Positions 50,469 to 59,006 of a stretch of DNA of 64,000 nt are shown here, piece by piece. A program made the position numbers and the translations under genes. This DNA is from Actinomadura xylanilytica. GTDB lineage: Bacteria; Actinomycetota; Actinomycetes; Streptosporangiales; Streptosporangiaceae. The stretch's first letter is position 1. The number at the start of each line of letters is the position of its first letter. The notes beneath the pieces were generated by a model, which was given only the letters and a program-made list of their open reading frames with translations, ran no database searches and was not told where the DNA came from. The DNA is taken from the NCBI RefSeq assembly GCF_030283145.1, contig NZ_JASNWE010000001.1, positions 2,216,276-2,280,275 of the forward strand. Direction: 5' to 3'.

Positions 50469-50512
50469 TGTCAACATAGGTTGACATCACCAGCGCGTCA
50501 ACCAACATTGAC
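50469..50512 (-). promoter_or_regulatory. Leaderless promoter and TGTCAAC operators of the DUF998 gene
   Basis: On the minus strand TTGACG (50496-50501), 17-bp spacer and TATGTT (50473-50478) end 8 bases before the ATG at 50465. A perfect dyad TGTCAAC-ATAG-GTTGACA (50469-50486) covers the -10. A weaker GTCAA-N6-TTGAC (50497-50512) covers the -35. This layout predicts a repressor that blocks both elements; the repressor gene is not identifiable here. Confidence 0.7.
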
Positions 50513-50523
50513 ACCCCACCATC

Positions 50524-51639
50524 TCAGCCCGAACGCGTCCGGATCTCGTTGACCAGCTTCTGCATCGTCCTCTTCTGGTCAGGCGGACCCGTGAGCACCA
50601 CGGCGACACCGCTGTCGGGCCGCCGGCCGCCGTCCCCGAAGACGTGGCTCATCGCGACCCGCAGGATGCGCCCGCCCTCGTCGTCGGTGCCCTCGACCTC
50701 CGCGTACATCGTCGTCGCGTCGGTCCGGCGCCAATCGCCGGCCTCGAGGGCGAGCTCCTCGCGCAGCGCGGCGCGCTCGCCGTTCCGGCACGGCTTCGGG
50801 CACTCCTGCACCGCGACCAGCCCGCCCGCCCCGCCGAGGTCATCGTCGTCGGCGCACACCCAGCGGCTGACGAACGGCGCCTCGTCGCTGACCATGCACC
50901 CCCACGTGCCCGGCGCGTCGAAGACGAACGGCAGGCCCTCCGGCTTCATCCGGTAGGTGTCCTCGTCCTTCCCGAACGTCGGACCCGCGACCGGACCCGG
51001 CGGCCCGTCCTTCCCCTTCTGACGCGGCGGCGTCCTCCGCGGCGAGGACGGAAGCGGCGCGGGCACGGTGGGTTCGGCCGCCTGGCCGCTCCCGGTCTCG
51101 CTCCTGCGCAGGCCCGGCCCGCTGAGCGAGAAGGCCGCCCACACCACCAGCAGCAGCACCGACACCACGAACACCGCCAGCCCGACCACGAGCGCCCCGC
51201 GCCGCGCGGGCCGACCCCCCGCGGACGCGTCCGGAACCGGATCCGGTAGCGCCCACCCCTTGTCCGGAACGTCCGCCCAGTGCGGAGCGAAAGCGGGCCC
51301 GCCGCCGTCACCCGAGGTCAGCGCGACGGCGTCGAGCAGCGCCACGGCGTCCTCGAGAGCGCCGCCGGCCACCGCCGCCCAGGCCACCGGGTCACGCGGC
51401 CCCGCCGACGGCACCCTCCCGCGCCGCGCGAGCGCCCCCACCGCCGCCTCGAACCGGTCCCGCGCCGCCGAGTCGTCCGCGGCAGCCGGATGCAGGACGA
51501 CGACCTGCGCCTCCGCACCGTTCCCGTCGGCGCCTGCGAGAACGAGTCCCGCGTCGTGCTCGGACAGCCGGGCGCGCAGCCGGAACGGTCCGAGAACCTC
51601 CGGATCCCGAGGCCGCAATGGGTCGTTCACCGACGACAT
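50524..51639 (-). CDS. Truncated pseudokinase-like bitopic membrane protein
   Basis: A 371-residue protein from the ATG at 51639. Residues about 10-75 line up with the N-lobe of the neighbouring receptor kinases (DPEVLGPFRLRARLSEHDAG, then QVVVLHPAAADDSAARDRFEAAV). The Gly loop and the ATP-binding Lys are lost, and the C-lobe with HRD and DFG is absent. One TM helix (about 146-170, ALVVGLAVFVVSVLLLVVWA) and a Pro-rich spacer lead to an outside domain of about 150 residues with several Cys (WGCMV, WVCADDDD, QECPKPC). It may be a decoy or scaffold for the kinases. It is divergent from the propeller lipoprotein gene. Confidence 0.8.
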   Translation of the reverse strand: MSSVNDPLRPRDPEVLGPFRLRARLSEHDAGLVLAGADGNGAEAQVVVLHPAAADDSAARDRFEAAVGALARRGRVPSAGPRDPVAWAAVAGGALEDAVALLDAVALTSGDGGGPAFAPHWADVPDKGWALPDPVPDASAGGRPARRGALVVGLAVFVVSVLLLVVWAAFSLSGPGLRRSETGSGQAAEPTVPAPLPSSPRRTPPRQKGKDGPPGPVAGPTFGKDEDTYRMKPEGLPFVFDAPGTWGCMVSDEAPFVSRWVCADDDDLGGAGGLVAVQECPKPCRNGERAALREELALEAGDWRRTDATTMYAEVEGTDDEGGRILRVAMSHVFGDGGRRPDSGVAVVLTGPPDQKRTMQKLVNEIRTRSG

Positions 51640-51763
51640 CACCCTCCCTACGATCGCCCGTCCAGAAAATAGACGTCCGCGATCGGTCACCGGTTCGAGA
51701 GTGCCATTCGTCCGCGAATGCGTTTCGGTACGCTCACCCGATCCGTGCCGACCGGAAGGAACC

Positions 51764-53398
51764 ATGAAGCGTCCGACGACGTCCCTTCTGGCCGCCCTGA
51801 CGAGCGCGTTCCTCCTCGTCTCCTGCACCGCGCCCGCCGAGGACGAGGTCGGCCCGGCCGTGCGCGCCGTCCGCACCACGGCCGGATCGGGCGTCCCGCC
51901 GCTGTCCGAAACCGGCCCCGCCCCCGGTGGCCTCCAGACGGCCTGGCGGCTCGGCGGCGACCGCGGCCACAGCGTCGTGGACGGCCAGCTCGTCATCGCG
52001 AAGCCCGAAGGCATCGAGGTCCGCGACGTCAGAACGGGCAAGGTCCGCTGGCATTACGCCGAAATCCGCCGCCATCTCATCGCGTCCACGGTCACCGGCG
52101 GCGCGATCCTGGTCGCGACCGGCTCCCGGAAGGCCATCCCGGACCGGTGGGTCAGCCTGGACGCCGCCACCGGAAAGGTCAACTGGACCAAGGCGAGTCA
52201 AGGCTTCACCTTCCCGTCCGGAATGCAGACCCGAGCCGCCGCCGCGGCCGGCGTCGTGCCCGCGCTGAACGGCTTCAACGCCAGAATTCTGAAGGCGATC
52301 GACCTCCGCACCGGACACGTCCGCTGGGCGACCGGCAAGCTCGCCGCATCGGGCTGCGTCATCGACACGCTCGACACCGCCGTCAGGACGGTGCACGGCG
52401 ACGACAGCCTCTTCCTCGTCCCGGTCGGCTGCGGCTCGAAGCGATGGACCATCGCCGTCGACCCCGCGACCGGCGCCGAACGCTGGCGCCACGCCGGCTC
52501 CACCGACGACGCCGCCGAGGCGACCGTCCACAACGGCGTCACCCAGCTCACGACCGACTCCAAGTCCCTGCTCCTGGACGCCAACGGCCGCGAACTGCTC
52601 CGCGACGGCAGCACCTGCCAGGGCGAATGCGCCTTCTACGCCGCCCCCGACCGCGTCTTCATCTCCAGGGACCGCCTCCTGGCCATCGACCGCCGCACCA
52701 GCAAGCAGCACAGTCTCCCCCTCGGCCCGTACTCGCTCCTCACCATGACCGGCGACCGCCTCTACGGCCTCCGCGACACCATCGCGCCCGGCCTCCTCGC
52801 CCCCGGGCTCGACACCATCGACCCCGCCACCGGCGACGCCACCACCATGCCCATGCCCCTGGCCGTGGGCCACCACCGCTTCGGCTCCACCGCCCCCGCG
52901 GCACTGCGGGTCGCCGGCGGCCGAGCCATCCTCACCCTCCGGGACACCGCGGACATGAACTGGTCCACCTCGTCGTCCGCCCCGCTCCCCCGCGCCCACG
53001 GCCCCGCCGAACTCGGCGGCGTCCCCGTCGCCGACTGGCCGGACGCCTGCAAGATCGCCCCCAGCGTCCGCCCGCCCCGGTACCTGGACGACGAGTCCGA
53101 GGACGCGCACATCGGCCCCGTCAAACTGACCAACGTCACATGCAACTTGGACGCCCCGTCCGGCACCTCACCCGTCACGCTCACCGTCGCCTGGGTAGCC
53201 CGCACTCCCGAGCTGGCCAAGGCGTACCTCCCCACCGCCCCGCTCCCCGAGAACACCGAAAGCGTCCACCTGGGCGACGACGCCTTCCGCACCAAGGACG
53301 GCATCATCATGCGCTCAGGCCGCTACATCTTCCGCCTCACCGGAACCGACACCACAGCCCTGGCCCGCAAAATCAACCAAGCCCACTCCACCCCCTGA
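51764..53398 (+). CDS. PQQ-type beta-propeller lipoprotein with C-terminal sensor-like domain
   Basis: A 544-residue protein with AAGGA before its ATG. A lipoprotein signal (MKRPTTSLLAALTSAFLLVS then Cys21) anchors it outside the membrane. Residues about 60-400 carry PQQ-like propeller repeats: IEVRDVRTGKVRWHY, VSLDAATGKVNWTK, KAIDLRTGHVRWATG and IAVDPATGAERWRH. Residues about 420-544 look like the outside domain of the kinases here: DACKIAP, VTCNLD, LGDDAFRTKDG and GRYIFRLTG. It is probably a scaffold or ligand-binding surface protein, not a quinoprotein enzyme. Confidence 0.88.
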   Translation: MKRPTTSLLAALTSAFLLVSCTAPAEDEVGPAVRAVRTTAGSGVPPLSETGPAPGGLQTAWRLGGDRGHSVVDGQLVIAKPEGIEVRDVRTGKVRWHYAEIRRHLIASTVTGGAILVATGSRKAIPDRWVSLDAATGKVNWTKASQGFTFPSGMQTRAAAAAGVVPALNGFNARILKAIDLRTGHVRWATGKLAASGCVIDTLDTAVRTVHGDDSLFLVPVGCGSKRWTIAVDPATGAERWRHAGSTDDAAEATVHNGVTQLTTDSKSLLLDANGRELLRDGSTCQGECAFYAAPDRVFISRDRLLAIDRRTSKQHSLPLGPYSLLTMTGDRLYGLRDTIAPGLLAPGLDTIDPATGDATTMPMPLAVGHHRFGSTAPAALRVAGGRAILTLRDTADMNWSTSSSAPLPRAHGPAELGGVPVADWPDACKIAPSVRPPRYLDDESEDAHIGPVKLTNVTCNLDAPSGTSPVTLTVAWVARTPELAKAYLPTAPLPENTESVHLGDDAFRTKDGIIMRSGRYIFRLTGTDTTALARKINQAHSTP

Positions 53399-53412
53399 CC
53401 CGACTGCCAGTG

Positions 53413-54150
53413 TCATCCACCCGCACCAAGGTCCGCGCAATGCCGAACGACCCGCTCAACAACCTCGATCCCGTCGCACAACGCGTGCCGAGCCACACCG
53501 CCTCCGGGAACGCAGTATGAGATCCCCCTTTCCCCCACCCACACATTCACCGCCGCCTGCACGCAGATGACCGCCATCCCGTGCCCCAGAGAACACCGGA
53601 CCTCCCCCACCCCGCGCGCCTCCAGCAGGGCATAGAGCTCCCAGGCCACCTGCCGTACAGGCCGAGACTCCGTACTCACCACTCCGGACACCGGCACAGA
53701 TACGAACACCGCCTTCCCAGGTGCCGACGCCCCCAGCCTCGAACGCGTGCGGTGCATCCCCCAGGCACCGCCATGCTCGACGGCCAGCGCATCGACGACT
53801 TCGAACCCGCGCCCGCCCTCCGACTCCGTCCCGGGCCGCAACGGCCCGTACCGGATCGGCCCTCGCCACGGAGCGGTGTCGAACACCTTCACCACGAGCT
53901 CGGACCGCGCCCTCCGCACGTAGATCCACATCTCCGCCGGCCCGGCCTCCTGCGGACCCGCATGCACGAACGCGTTGGTGGCGATCTCCGAGACCGCGAC
54001 CGCCAAGTCATAGGCGAGCCCGTCCGGCATCCCCAGCCCACCGGCGACCTGCCGGACCACCCTCCGCGCGAACCCCGCGCAGGTCCCGTCGCCGGGCAGA
54101 GCCCAGACGGCGCACCCTCCGGCCAGGATCAACGTCACCGGACCGCCCAT
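53413..54150 (-). CDS. RsbW/AbaA-like ATP-binding regulatory protein (HATPase)
   Basis: A 245-residue protein with GGAGG before the ATG at 54150. Residues about 20-145 are a GHKL ATPase: N box LAVAVSEIATNAFVHAGP, a strand VVKVFDTAPW and G box GGRGFEVVDALAVE. The C-terminal about 90 residues are unassigned and Cys-containing. Such proteins are stand-alone anti-sigma-factor-like kinases. Together with the divergent XRE/DUF5753 gene and DUF397 gene they form the trio seen at the streptomycete whiJ/abaA loci. The operator at 54266-54290 lies between the divergent starts. Confidence 0.9.
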   Translation of the reverse strand: MGGPVTLILAGGCAVWALPGDGTCAGFARRVVRQVAGGLGMPDGLAYDLAVAVSEIATNAFVHAGPQEAGPAEMWIYVRRARSELVVKVFDTAPWRGPIRYGPLRPGTESEGGRGFEVVDALAVEHGGAWGMHRTRSRLGASAPGKAVFVSVPVSGVVSTESRPVRQVAWELYALLEARGVGEVRCSLGHGMAVICVQAAVNVWVGERGISYCVPGGGVARHALCDGIEVVERVVRHCADLGAGG

Positions 54151-54265
54151 GGCCTACCTCCGTCTCACGCGTCCGCCAGTGGCAGCGCGACGCCCTCTAC
54201 GTCCAGCACGCCCACACCAAGCCCTACGCTGTGTGCACGCTTGACTACGGGCACAATGTAGATGC

Positions 54266-54290
54266 AAATCGCACGACGGTCGTGCGAGTT
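54266..54290. promoter_or_regulatory. Palindromic operator upstream of the XRE/DUF5753 gene
   Basis: AAATCGCACGAC (54266-54277), one central base and GTCGTGCGAGTT (54279-54290) match at 11 of 12 positions, the inner 9 perfectly. A further GCACGA half-site follows at 54291-54296. The site lies 58 bp before the regulator ATG in the divergent region, the expected place for autoregulation. Confidence 0.75.
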
Positions 54291-54347
54291 GCACGATTGG
54301 TGACCGGATCCGGCCACAAGACGACAGCGACCTTGAAGGGTTCGATC

Positions 54348-55184
54348 ATGGCTTTCGTATCCAGCCCCACGACACGTGGACGACGCCTGGCCTTTGAGCT
54401 TCGCAACCTCCGTAGCCGGACCGGCCTGACCCCCACACAGGCCGCCCGGCAGCTCGGCTGGTCATTGAGCAAGCTGACCCGGATCGAAAGGGCTCAGACC
54501 CAACCCAAGATCGCGGACATTGAGGCCGCCCTCGCCCTCTACGGGGTGGACACCGCCAAGCGCGCCGCCCTGATCCAACTCGCCAAGGAATCCTGGAAGC
54601 GCGGCTGGTGGACCGCCTACGCCGACGTCTTCAGCGGGAGCATCGTCGCGCTGGAGGACGAGGCCAGCCTCATCCACGCCTGGGAGCCCCAACTCGTCCC
54701 AGGACTCCTCCAGACCGAGGAGTACGCGAGCGCGATCATCGGTCTACTCCGCCTCGATGCGGAGTCCGTGCACCGCCGTGTCGTGGCCAGGATGAATCGA
54801 GGGATGCTCCTGCGGCGACCGAACGGACCGAACCTGCACGCTCTGCTTGACGAGTCGGTGCTCCGCCGCATCATCGGCAGCCATGAAGTGATGCGCGGTC
54901 AGCTCTCGGCGCTGGTCCGGGCAGCGGAACGCCCGAACATCACCATCCAGGTCGTCCGCCTCGATGCCGGAGCGCACATCGGATTGGAAGGCGCCATGGA
55001 GCTCATCAGCTTCGCCGAGGACTCGGAACTCGACGTCGCCTACGCCGAGGGGCCCATGGGAGACATCTACCTCGAGAGCACCGAAGAAGTGAACCGTATT
55101 AGAGTTGATCTCGAGTCCATCCGCAGCACGGCAATGTCCCCCTCGGCATCGGTCGAACTCATCACCGCTCTTGCCGGGGAGTAG
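54348..55184 (+). CDS. XRE-family regulator with DUF5753 (WhiJ-like)
   Basis: A 278-residue protein with GAAGGG 8 bases before its ATG. HTH at about 10-65 (LAFELRNLRSRTGLTPTQAA, SLSKLTRIERAQT), then DUF5753 at about 85-270 with WEPQLVPGLLQTEEYA, LDESVLRR, ITIQVVRLDAG and the late VAYAEGPMGD. Unlike the orphan homologue at 17680, it is followed after 25 bp by a DUF397 gene and faces an AbaA-like ATPase gene, giving the complete WhiJ-type set. These systems tune development or act as toxin-antitoxin-like pairs. The operator upstream suggests autoregulation. Confidence 0.94.
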   Translation: MAFVSSPTTRGRRLAFELRNLRSRTGLTPTQAARQLGWSLSKLTRIERAQTQPKIADIEAALALYGVDTAKRAALIQLAKESWKRGWWTAYADVFSGSIVALEDEASLIHAWEPQLVPGLLQTEEYASAIIGLLRLDAESVHRRVVARMNRGMLLRRPNGPNLHALLDESVLRRIIGSHEVMRGQLSALVRAAERPNITIQVVRLDAGAHIGLEGAMELISFAEDSELDVAYAEGPMGDIYLESTEEVNRIRVDLESIRSTAMSPSASVELITALAGE

Positions 55185-55209
55185 TCCCCACCCTCCAGGA
55201 GCACAGCAC

Positions 55210-55407
55210 ATGACTGCCCCCAGCCGCGTTCAATGGCGCAAGTCCCGTCGAAGCGGCACCGGCGACAACTGCGTTGAGGTCGCTCAGTTTCGGCACAGCA
55301 TCGGTGTACGCGACTCAAAGGCCCCCAACGCCGGCACCCTAGTCTTCTCCCACCAAGCCTGGGCCGTCTTCATCACGCACATCAAACAGAACAACGAGGA
55401 CGCATAG
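55210..55407 (+). CDS. DUF397 small protein
   Basis: A 65-residue protein with AGGAG before the ATG. It has the DUF397 signature: VQWRKSRRSGTGDNCVEVA, then GVRDSKAPNAGTLVFSHQAW and a C-terminal helix. It is the usual partner of WhiJ/Scr1-type XRE regulators and is encoded directly after one here. In studied cases it relieves DNA binding by the regulator. Confidence 0.93.
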   Translation: MTAPSRVQWRKSRRSGTGDNCVEVAQFRHSIGVRDSKAPNAGTLVFSHQAWAVFITHIKQNNEDA

Positions 55408-55553
55408 AGCACTTTCATCTCCTCTCCCCATCAGCCCAATGAGAACTCAATCAGAAGAGACGTGCGACCCTAGCTCCGCATCGACCATCCATGTCGATCG
55501 AACATCGTCGTGATCTCCATGTCCATGGGGCTCCAGCACCGAGCGCAGGCGAC

Positions 55554-56126
55554 TCAGTCGGCGATCCGCCCCACATCAGCCGATTCCTCGGCGAGTTGGC
55601 GCAATCTCTCAGCGACGTCCCGGACTCGAAGATCCCCCCGCCGCCCTCGAACCATCGCCCCAGCCAATGCAGAGATCTGATCAGCGGGTAGTAGCGCCTG
55701 ACGGCGGCCGGGATCACGTATCCACAGTTTGATCGTTGGCTGCCCCACGACCAACCGGGGCAGTGGCCCACCAACCCCCATCGGAGCCGGCGAGGCCATC
55801 TCTAGCGCAACCGAGTCCACACTGAGGTCACACTGGCGCATCCCGCTCACCCGTCTCTGCATAAGTACCGTTCCCTCAAGCCAGTACGCCTTTCGACGCA
55901 TCTTGACCCCGAGACCAGCGACCGCACCACACAAAGCAAGAATCACTAGACCGAATACAATTGCCAGCAGCCAGCCAAAAAGACCGGCATATCGAACTCC
56001 AAAGACCAATCCCATAACGGCGATCAACCCGGAGGGGAGAGCAGCAGCCACGACAAGAAAGCACAACAGCCAATCCAAAGCCCCCAACCCGACCGCCAGC
56101 CGCACGCGACCTGTATCGCAGGACAT
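55554..56126 (-). CDS. Small membrane protein of unknown function
   Basis: A 190-residue protein from the ATG at 56126, with AGGAGG 5 bases upstream (an adjacent GTG at 56129 is too close). Three hydrophobic segments fill about residues 10-75 (LLCFLVVAAALPSGLIAVMG, YAGLFGWLLAIVFGLVILAL). The remaining 115 residues are hydrophilic with a predicted beta-rich PH-like pattern (YWLEGTVLMQRRV, LVVGQPTIKLWI). No family is recognised. Convergent with the DUF397 gene and divergent from the second receptor kinase. Confidence 0.75.
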   Translation of the reverse strand: MSCDTGRVRLAVGLGALDWLLCFLVVAAALPSGLIAVMGLVFGVRYAGLFGWLLAIVFGLVILALCGAVAGLGVKMRRKAYWLEGTVLMQRRVSGMRQCDLSVDSVALEMASPAPMGVGGPLPRLVVGQPTIKLWIRDPGRRQALLPADQISALAGAMVRGRRGDLRVRDVAERLRQLAEESADVGRIAD

Positions 56127-56334
56127 CACAACCTCCTAGAGGCCTACAGGGCAAACGACCCGCCTCGCCCGGCCACAAACCAGCCCAAGCCGACTCTGAT
56201 CTGCCTCTCTAAATACGACCATGAACGATCCACGACGACCTCTTCAGCATCGTTTCGCCCCCCACGAGACGACCGAGAGCAAGACCACTCATCGTGCAAC
56301 CCCGCCTCGCCCACCATCCAACCTGCCGCAAATC

Positions 56335-56363
56335 ATGACTTAGAGACCGGTAGTCGGTAAAGT
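56335..56363 (+). promoter_or_regulatory. Candidate promoter of the second receptor kinase
   Basis: ATGACT (56335-56340), 17-bp spacer and TAAAGT (56358-56363), 45 bases before the GTG at 56409. Each hexamer matches the vegetative consensus at four of six positions. Confidence 0.45.
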
Positions 56364-56408
56364 CATCCGCGATCTTTGCCTTCAGGACGCCCCCACGGGA
56401 GGAAATCC

Positions 56409-58151
56409 GTGCAAGCCGAACCGGCCTCGTGGTCCCCCGGTGCGCATCCGCTCACCGCGGAAGACCCCCCGTCCATCGGCGCGTACCGCCTCCTCGGCAG
56501 GCTCGGCGAAGGCGGTATGGGCGCCGTCTACCTGGGCCTCAGCGACTCAGGACAAAAGGTCGCCGTCAAAGTGATCCGCCGCGAGCTCGCCGGCACCGCG
56601 TCCTTCCGTGCCCGATTCGGCAGCGAGGTCGACCACGCTCAGCGCGTCGCCTCGTTCTGCACCGCCCGCGTCCTCGAACACGGGGAGCTGAACGGCCGTC
56701 CATACCTGGTGACCGAGCACATCGACGGCCCGTCTCTCGCCGACTACGTAGAGGCCAACGGCGCTCTCTCCGCCGGCCCGCTCCGCAGTCTCGCCGTCGG
56801 CGTCGCCACCGCGCTCACCGCGATCCACGCCGTACGTCTGGTGCACCGCGATCTCAAACCGGGAAACGTCCTGCTCTCCCCGACGGGCCCCCGCGTCATC
56901 GATTTCGGCATCGCCCGCGCCCTCGATTCCGATGAGCGCCACACCCAGACCGGCGGCTTCGTCGGCAGCCCCGGCTGGGTGGCGCCCGAGCAGCTCTTCG
57001 ACGGCCAGGTCAGCACCGCCGTGGACGTCTTCGCCTGGGGCACCCTCATCGCCTACGCCGCCACCGGCCGCCACCCCTACGGCACCGGCAATCTGGCGAC
57101 CCTCGCCGCCCGCGCCCAGCAGGGCCAGCACGATCTGACCGGCGTCCCCGCCGAACTCCTCCCCCTGGTCCGCGCCGCTCTCGCACCCACCTCAGCCGGA
57201 CGCCCCAGAGCCGACGCCCTCCTCACCGGCCTGGTCGGCACCAGCACCGACCCCCAGCACGCGGCAACCGACATCATCAGCCGCGAATGGACCCCGGGCC
57301 AGTTCTCCCCGATGCCCAACCACTTCGCTCCAGCGCAGACCGCCACCCGCGAGGACCGACTCACCCTGCCAGCCGCCCCATCACGGCCTCACGGTCGAAC
57401 CTGGGTCCTCACGGCCATCGCGGCCGTCTCCACCGCCGTCCTCGTCGGAGGCGTCAGTGTCGCCGTATTGTCCCTCCGGAACGACAAGAACAGCGGAAGC
57501 CCCCCACCCGCGAGACAGGTCTCGGCGAGCGCCTCCACACAACCGCCGGCCGCCTTCACCAGAGTCTCCGACCCCTGCGGCACCGTCTCCAAGGTCACGG
57601 CAAGCGAACTCGCCCCGAACGCGACGCCGACCCCATCAGAGAACGTGGCCGACGGCGTCTTCGGCTCCTCCGGTGTGGGATCGGGCTGCACCTGGACATC
57701 CAGCAAGCAGCCCGGCTCCGAAGTGCAGAAGGCCCGAAGTCTCACCGTTGAGCTGGTCATCAGCCCCGAGACCACCGGGGGCGCCAACCGGACGGGACAG
57801 GATTTCGCGACCGGACGGTCGAAGCTCCAAGGACGCGCCAACACAACCATGGACGAAGTCGAGTACGGACCGATCACACCTCTCCTCGGCGTCGGCGACG
57901 AAGCCTTCAGCGCGACGTCACAAGGAAAACAGGGCAAATTCACCATCGGCAGCGCGGCCGTGGGCGTTCGTCTCAAGAACGTCCTCATCGAGGTCCGCTA
58001 CGGGGGCGGCGACCACCCGTCCGACCCCAAGAAGAAGGCTGCGGCCAATCTCACCGCGCTCCCTCAGCAGCAGGTGCGTGAGGCCGCAGAAAGGGTCGCG
58101 CGCGAACTCGTGAAGAACCTCATCGACTGCCCCCACTGCTACAACGAATGA
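56409..58151 (+). CDS. Receptor Ser/Thr protein kinase, paralogue of the kinase at 41435
   Basis: A 580-residue Hanks-type kinase from GTG 56409 (GGAGG 7 bases upstream). Kinase domain about 25-280: LGEGGMGAVYLG, VAVKVIRREL, VHRDLKPGNVLL near 146, VIDFGIA near 165, SPGWVAPEQ. The linker is much shorter than in the 41435 kinase. One TM is at about 331-356. The outside domain (about 375-580) has SDPCGTV, GCTWTSS, LGVGDEAF, NVLIEVRYGG and the terminal CPHCYNE. No PASTA repeats. A bitopic protein with the same outside domain but no kinase follows after 34 bp. Confidence 0.94.
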   Translation: MQAEPASWSPGAHPLTAEDPPSIGAYRLLGRLGEGGMGAVYLGLSDSGQKVAVKVIRRELAGTASFRARFGSEVDHAQRVASFCTARVLEHGELNGRPYLVTEHIDGPSLADYVEANGALSAGPLRSLAVGVATALTAIHAVRLVHRDLKPGNVLLSPTGPRVIDFGIARALDSDERHTQTGGFVGSPGWVAPEQLFDGQVSTAVDVFAWGTLIAYAATGRHPYGTGNLATLAARAQQGQHDLTGVPAELLPLVRAALAPTSAGRPRADALLTGLVGTSTDPQHAATDIISREWTPGQFSPMPNHFAPAQTATREDRLTLPAAPSRPHGRTWVLTAIAAVSTAVLVGGVSVAVLSLRNDKNSGSPPPARQVSASASTQPPAAFTRVSDPCGTVSKVTASELAPNATPTPSENVADGVFGSSGVGSGCTWTSSKQPGSEVQKARSLTVELVISPETTGGANRTGQDFATGRSKLQGRANTTMDEVEYGPITPLLGVGDEAFSATSQGKQGKFTIGSAAVGVRLKNVLIEVRYGGGDHPSDPKKKAAANLTALPQQQVREAAERVARELVKNLIDCPHCYNE

Positions 58152-58185
58152 CCAGCACCAACAGGCGGCCCCTCCGGAGGACTCC

Positions 58186-58992
58186 ATGACCCACGGTCCA
58201 GGATCATCCCCCACTGTGTGGGACCAGCCACCGAAACCACCCCGACGCCGCCCGCCCTGGCTTATGCCTATTGTCGCCTCAGTCATTGCCGGTCTTCTCA
58301 CCGCCGGGACTGTATTCCTTACCTCAGCTATGCAAGGAGAACAGACCAAGGAACATCTGCACACTACGCCAAGCACACCGGTTGGTCCCGCGCCTCTCCA
58401 ATCACAGAAACGGCAGTTTACCAAGCTAAGTGAAATCTGCGACACTGTGCCGATAGGAACGCTCACCGCACTAGTACCAGACCACGATGAGCCACACTCT
58501 GAGCCACTTCGACACAGCTCAAATGGTGGGTCCAATACATACTGCGAGTGGAGCGCAAGATACGATGAAAGTAGTGCAATCCAGAGAGAACGTACTCTAA
58601 AGGTTCAACTCTCACTGTTCCCCAACACAAATGAAGCGGCCAGCACCACCAACTTTGAGCGCGGTTTGGCAAAGCGGCGTTCAAGTACTAAGGACATTAC
58701 CGCCCGAGGCGAGTTCAAGACAGGCCCCTACATCGAACTCCAGGGCTTCGGCGACGAAGCCTTTGTACAGCAGACCAACCAGGAAGAACAAAGGCGCGTG
58801 ACGGCGAGCCTCTCGCTTTGGGCGCGGCACGCCAATGTCGCTATCAGTATCGACTACAGCGGAGCTGATACTCCAACCGCCGGAAACAGGAGATCAACCC
58901 CGCTGAACGCACAACTATTGCGCTCCGGAGTCGAAACTGCGGTCCGCGACGTTATTAATTATCTCTCGACCTGCACAAGCTGCCACGACTGA
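58186..58992 (+). CDS. Bitopic membrane protein with a stand-alone kinase-type sensor domain
   Basis: A 268-residue protein. A short Pro/Arg-rich cytoplasmic N-terminus precedes one TM helix (about 26-49, LMPIVASVIAGLLTAGTVFL) and an outside domain matching those of the two receptor kinases: SEICDTV, YCEWSARYD, LQGFGDEAF, ANVAISIDYSG and terminal CTSCHD. It reads as the receptor kinase with its catalytic half removed and could heterodimerise with, or compete against, the kinase encoded just upstream. G+C content drops from this gene on. Confidence 0.8.
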   Translation: MTHGPGSSPTVWDQPPKPPRRRPPWLMPIVASVIAGLLTAGTVFLTSAMQGEQTKEHLHTTPSTPVGPAPLQSQKRQFTKLSEICDTVPIGTLTALVPDHDEPHSEPLRHSSNGGSNTYCEWSARYDESSAIQRERTLKVQLSLFPNTNEAASTTNFERGLAKRRSSTKDITARGEFKTGPYIELQGFGDEAFVQQTNQEEQRRVTASLSLWARHANVAISIDYSGADTPTAGNRRSTPLNAQLLRSGVETAVRDVINYLSTCTSCHD

Positions 58993-59006
58993 TAGCGCCA
59001 TCACAA

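Noticed and set aside
51764..53398. Quinoprotein dehydrogenase
   Set aside because: PQQ-type repeats are present, but no catalytic Asp/Glu or disulfide-ring motif of such enzymes was seen. A lipid-anchored structural propeller is more likely.
55491..55691. 66-codon plus-strand frame
   Set aside because: It overlaps the end of the membrane protein gene on the other strand, lacks a ribosome binding site and resembles no family.
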